Origin: Winogradskyella aurantiaca
GTDB lineage: Bacteria > Bacteroidota > Bacteroidia > Flavobacteriales > Flavobacteriaceae
Assembly (NCBI RefSeq): GCF_003362725.1
Contig: NZ_QKTV01000006.1
Location: 1 to 64,000, forward strand
Reading direction: 5' to 3'
DNA length: 64,000 nt
Shown: positions 61,879 to 64,000 of the stretch, piece after piece
Layout: each line of letters opens with the position of its first letter
Numbering within the stretch: the first letter of the stretch is position 1
Notes under the pieces: model-generated
Told to the model about the DNA's origin: nothing
The model's database searches: none
The model's input: only the letters and a program-made list of their open reading frames with translations
Position numbers and translations under genes: made by a program

Positions 61879-64000
61879 CTATTCAATAATTATTTCATCA
61901 ATAAAAGTCCAGGCTTTTTGACCGGCTCCTTGTTTGCCTTCAGGGATGGTTCCGTAATTAGAGACTTTCAATTGGATATATCTCACCCTATTAGAAGGCG
62001 CTTCAAAATTTGGAACCGAACAATAATGATTTAATGCAAACCAACGTTCATTATTCTTATAAGGTTCTAATTCCATAGTTTTTCCTAATTGCACCTCATT
62101 TTCATCAAAAAAACTAAGACCAACAGAATTTGGAGCGTATATCCATTGTCCCTCTGAATGAAAAAATCTTGTATCAACGCATTCCACTTCTTGAGCTTCG
62201 CCTAAATCAATATTTATCTCAATATCTTCTCCCCAGAATCCTAGCCATTCTTTATCACCGTAGCGATTGTCGGAACCTGAAACGCCATTAATCAAACCTT
62301 CTGGCCCACTACCAGAATACGCCTGGTGTGCTGTTTTATTAATGCTAATTTTGGCTCCAACACCTTTGTGAAAATTGATATATTGCTCAAAGACCTTGCC
62401 CAGAGGCTTATTACCTTTAAAGATCTGTGCCTTGATTGTAGCGCTGTTTGCAATAGGAATTGGACTTGTATAAACTGTGGACTCTTTATCTGGATCCGAT
62501 CCATCAAGAGTAAAAATAATGGTCTTTCCTTTTGAAAGCGTTTCCAGTTTATAAGCCGCCCCTTCGTCATCGGAGATCATTTCTCCATTTATCTCATACA
62601 AGTGATTGGCATAGTTAATATCCAATGCCTCTAATCGGGCATGAAACTTTTCCACACGCCCCAAAAAATCATTATAATCTTTTCTTTCAGGATTGGTCCA
62701 GACCACCTCGCTCATGGCCAATATTCTTGGGAAAGCCATATACTCAACCTGTTGGGTCGTGGGCATGTATTCGGTCCAAATATTACCCTGAGCTCCCCAG
62801 ACATATTGGGCTTCTTCTGGGGTTAATTCTTCAGGAATAGGATTAAAATTATAGACCTTCTCTAAGGGCAAAAAGCCACCAATAGCTAGAGGTTCTTCCT
62901 CGTTTTCAGACTGATAATAATCAAAATAGCAATGCGACGTTGGCGTCATCACCACTTGATGCTGCTGCCTTGCGGCAGCAATGGCAACCGAGGTGCCCCG
63001 CCAACTCATAACGGTGGCATTGGGCGCTAGACCGCCTTCTAAGATTTCATCCCAGCCTATAATTTGTCGGCCTTTAGAGTTTAGGAATTTCTCAATTCTC
63101 GTGATAAAATAATTTTGTAACTCGTGCTCATCCTTTAAACCCTCATTTTTCATTAGGTCCTGGCACTCCTTACAAGCCTTCCATTGAGCTTTCGGGGCTT
63201 CATCACCACCAATGTGTATGTAGGTGCTTGGAAATAAATCCATGACCTCATCCAGAACATTTTCAAGAAATGTAAAGGTGGCTTCTTTAGGACAATAAAT
63301 ATCTTCAAACACCCCCCATTTGGTGGCTACTTCTACTTCTTCCCCTGTGCAGCCCAATTCGGGATAGGCAGCAATTACCGCCTGGGAATGACCAGGCATT
63401 TCAATTTCCGGAATTATGGTCACAAATCGTTCCTTAGCATAGGCGACTACTTCTTTTATCTCCTCCTGAGAATAATAACCACCATAGCCCATTCCATCAA
63501 ACTGGTGGGGTTGATCGCTATAATGTCCAACCAATGTTTCTTTCCGAAAGGCAGCCACCTCCTGAAGTTTGGGATATTGTTTTATTTCAACACGCCAGCC
63601 TTGATCTTCAGTCAAGTGCCAATGAAAAGTATTCATCTTTAGCATGGCCAAGGCATCAATATACTTTTTAATAAAGGCCACCGGAAACATATGCCGGCCC
63701 ACATCGAGATGCATTCCGCGGTACTCAAATTGAGGAGCATCCTCTATACGAAGGCAGGGTAACTCATAGGTCTTTAATTCTTTGCTTCTCGCTTCATAAT
63801 TTGGCGGCAAAATTTGTCTTAAGGACTGCACCGCATAAAAGGCACCTTGATCTGAACTGGCTTCAATCCTAATGTGATTTGGTCCAATCTCTAATGCATA
63901 AGACTCTTCGGCTAAGGCATCATTCTTTACGAAAACCACATCATCACCCAATTCAACTTCTATCCCCGCGACTTGCAAATAAGATAATAAAAATTGACCT
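61879..64000 (-). CDS. beta-N-acetylhexosaminidase, glycoside hydrolase family 20 (N-terminus off window)
   Basis: The frame is open to the right edge (codons down from 63999, 706 residues visible), so the start and signal peptide are outside the window. Visible order: GH20b-type N-terminal domain (to about 90), catalytic TIM barrel (about 95-440) with WHLTEDQGWRVEI and the catalytic Asp-Glu in HIGGDEAPKAQW, GWDEILEGGL and WGAQGNIWTEYM. Then a C-terminal Fn3-like hexosaminidase domain (LDGSDPDKES) and a discoidin-like domain to the end. It removes terminal beta-GlcNAc or GalNAc and would complement the beta-mannosidase downstream. Confidence 0.93.
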   Translation of the reverse strand, partial: GQFLLSYLQVAGIEVELGDDVVFVKNDALAEESYALEIGPNHIRIEASSDQGAFYAVQSLRQILPPNYEARSKELKTYELPCLRIEDAPQFEYRGMHLDVGRHMFPVAFIKKYIDALAMLKMNTFHWHLTEDQGWRVEIKQYPKLQEVAAFRKETLVGHYSDQPHQFDGMGYGGYYSQEEIKEVVAYAKERFVTIIPEIEMPGHSQAVIAAYPELGCTGEEVEVATKWGVFEDIYCPKEATFTFLENVLDEVMDLFPSTYIHIGGDEAPKAQWKACKECQDLMKNEGLKDEHELQNYFITRIEKFLNSKGRQIIGWDEILEGGLAPNATVMSWRGTSVAIAAARQQHQVVMTPTSHCYFDYYQSENEEEPLAIGGFLPLEKVYNFNPIPEELTPEEAQYVWGAQGNIWTEYMPTTQQVEYMAFPRILAMSEVVWTNPERKDYNDFLGRVEKFHARLEALDINYANHLYEINGEMISDDEGAAYKLETLSKGKTIIFTLDGSDPDKESTVYTSPIPIANSATIKAQIFKGNKPLGKVFEQYINFHKGVGAKISINKTAHQAYSGSGPEGLINGVSGSDNRYGDKEWLGFWGEDIEINIDLGEAQEVECVDTRFFHSEGQWIYAPNSVGLSFFDENEVQLGKTMELEPYKNNERWFALNHYCSVPNFEAPSNRVRYIQLKVSNYGTIPEGKQGAGQKAWTFIDEIIIE

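Noticed and set aside
1-64000. Search for CRISPR arrays, insertion sequences, integrases, phage genes, toxin-antitoxin or restriction systems
   Set aside because: No regularly spaced repeats, transposase or integrase motifs or defence domains found; the window looks like stable core chromosome.

Overview
The window reads as chromosomal core DNA of a member of the Bacteroidota, almost certainly Flavobacteriaceae. The evidence is a full-length SprA (type IX secretion/gliding), an alternative complex III (ActABCDEF) operon running into an aa3/caa3-type cytochrome oxidase, Bacteroidota-type promoters (TTG, 17-23 nt spacer, TAnnTTTG) in front of several genes, AT-rich DNA, and weak or absent Shine-Dalgarno sequences. 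I see no phage, insertion sequence, CRISPR array or rRNA. One tRNA (Gln, UUG) is present. Nearly everything lies on the minus strand.

Layout. 1-2181: a large secreted adhesin-like protein cut by the window edge. 2332-4063 (+): an Nfu-type Fe-S scaffold and an MscS channel, whose likely terminator lies inside the convergent tsaB gene. 4060-11928 (-): an ABC exporter operon (ATPase, two MacB-like permeases, two periplasmic adaptors around a TolC-type channel) with tsaB at its end. 12075-17270 (-): the cytochrome oxidase biogenesis and small-subunit cluster (heme O synthase, two subunit III proteins, subunit IV, a cysteine-less SCO-like protein, SCO, DUF420, a small CxxC membrane protein). 17350-21168 (-): three consecutive proteins with TonB-C-terminal-like domains, one fused to an outer-membrane barrel, with terminators after two of them. 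21228-29824 (-): vanZ, gcvH, sprA, ruvA. 29906-35681 (-): malic enzyme, queG, a di-heme peroxidase, ruvB. 35773-47143 (-): actABCDEF-ctaC-ctaD. 47445-47837 (+): a SPOR-domain protein. 47870-52736 (-): rimP-nusA-infB and tRNA-Gln. 52889-56853 (+): a DUF2723 membrane protein and a polysaccharide deacetylase. 56916-64000 (-): a cysteine-less thioredoxin-fold protein, a membrane metallophosphoesterase, beta-mannosidase, CutC and a GH20 hexosaminidase cut by the right edge.

The genes form a coherent aerobic set. Menaquinol electrons would pass through ActA-F to the oxidase encoded by ctaC/ctaD in the same transcript, while the second cluster supplies heme, subunits III/IV and copper-insertion factors. 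SprA and the TonB-like proteins serve outer-membrane traffic, and the last genes suggest breakdown of mannose-beta-GlcNAc-type glycans.

I did not find a clearly new defence, mobile or biosynthetic system. The observations most worth a second look are the TonB-domain/barrel fusion, the hairpin in the rimP-nusA-infB leader, the terminator hidden in tsaB, the small CxxC protein and cysteine-less SCO paralogue beside SCO, the histidine-rich loop of ActF, and a hairpin-rich intergenic element near 61.8 kb. Coordinates of starts were moved inward from non-ATG extensions where a better ATG was visible.
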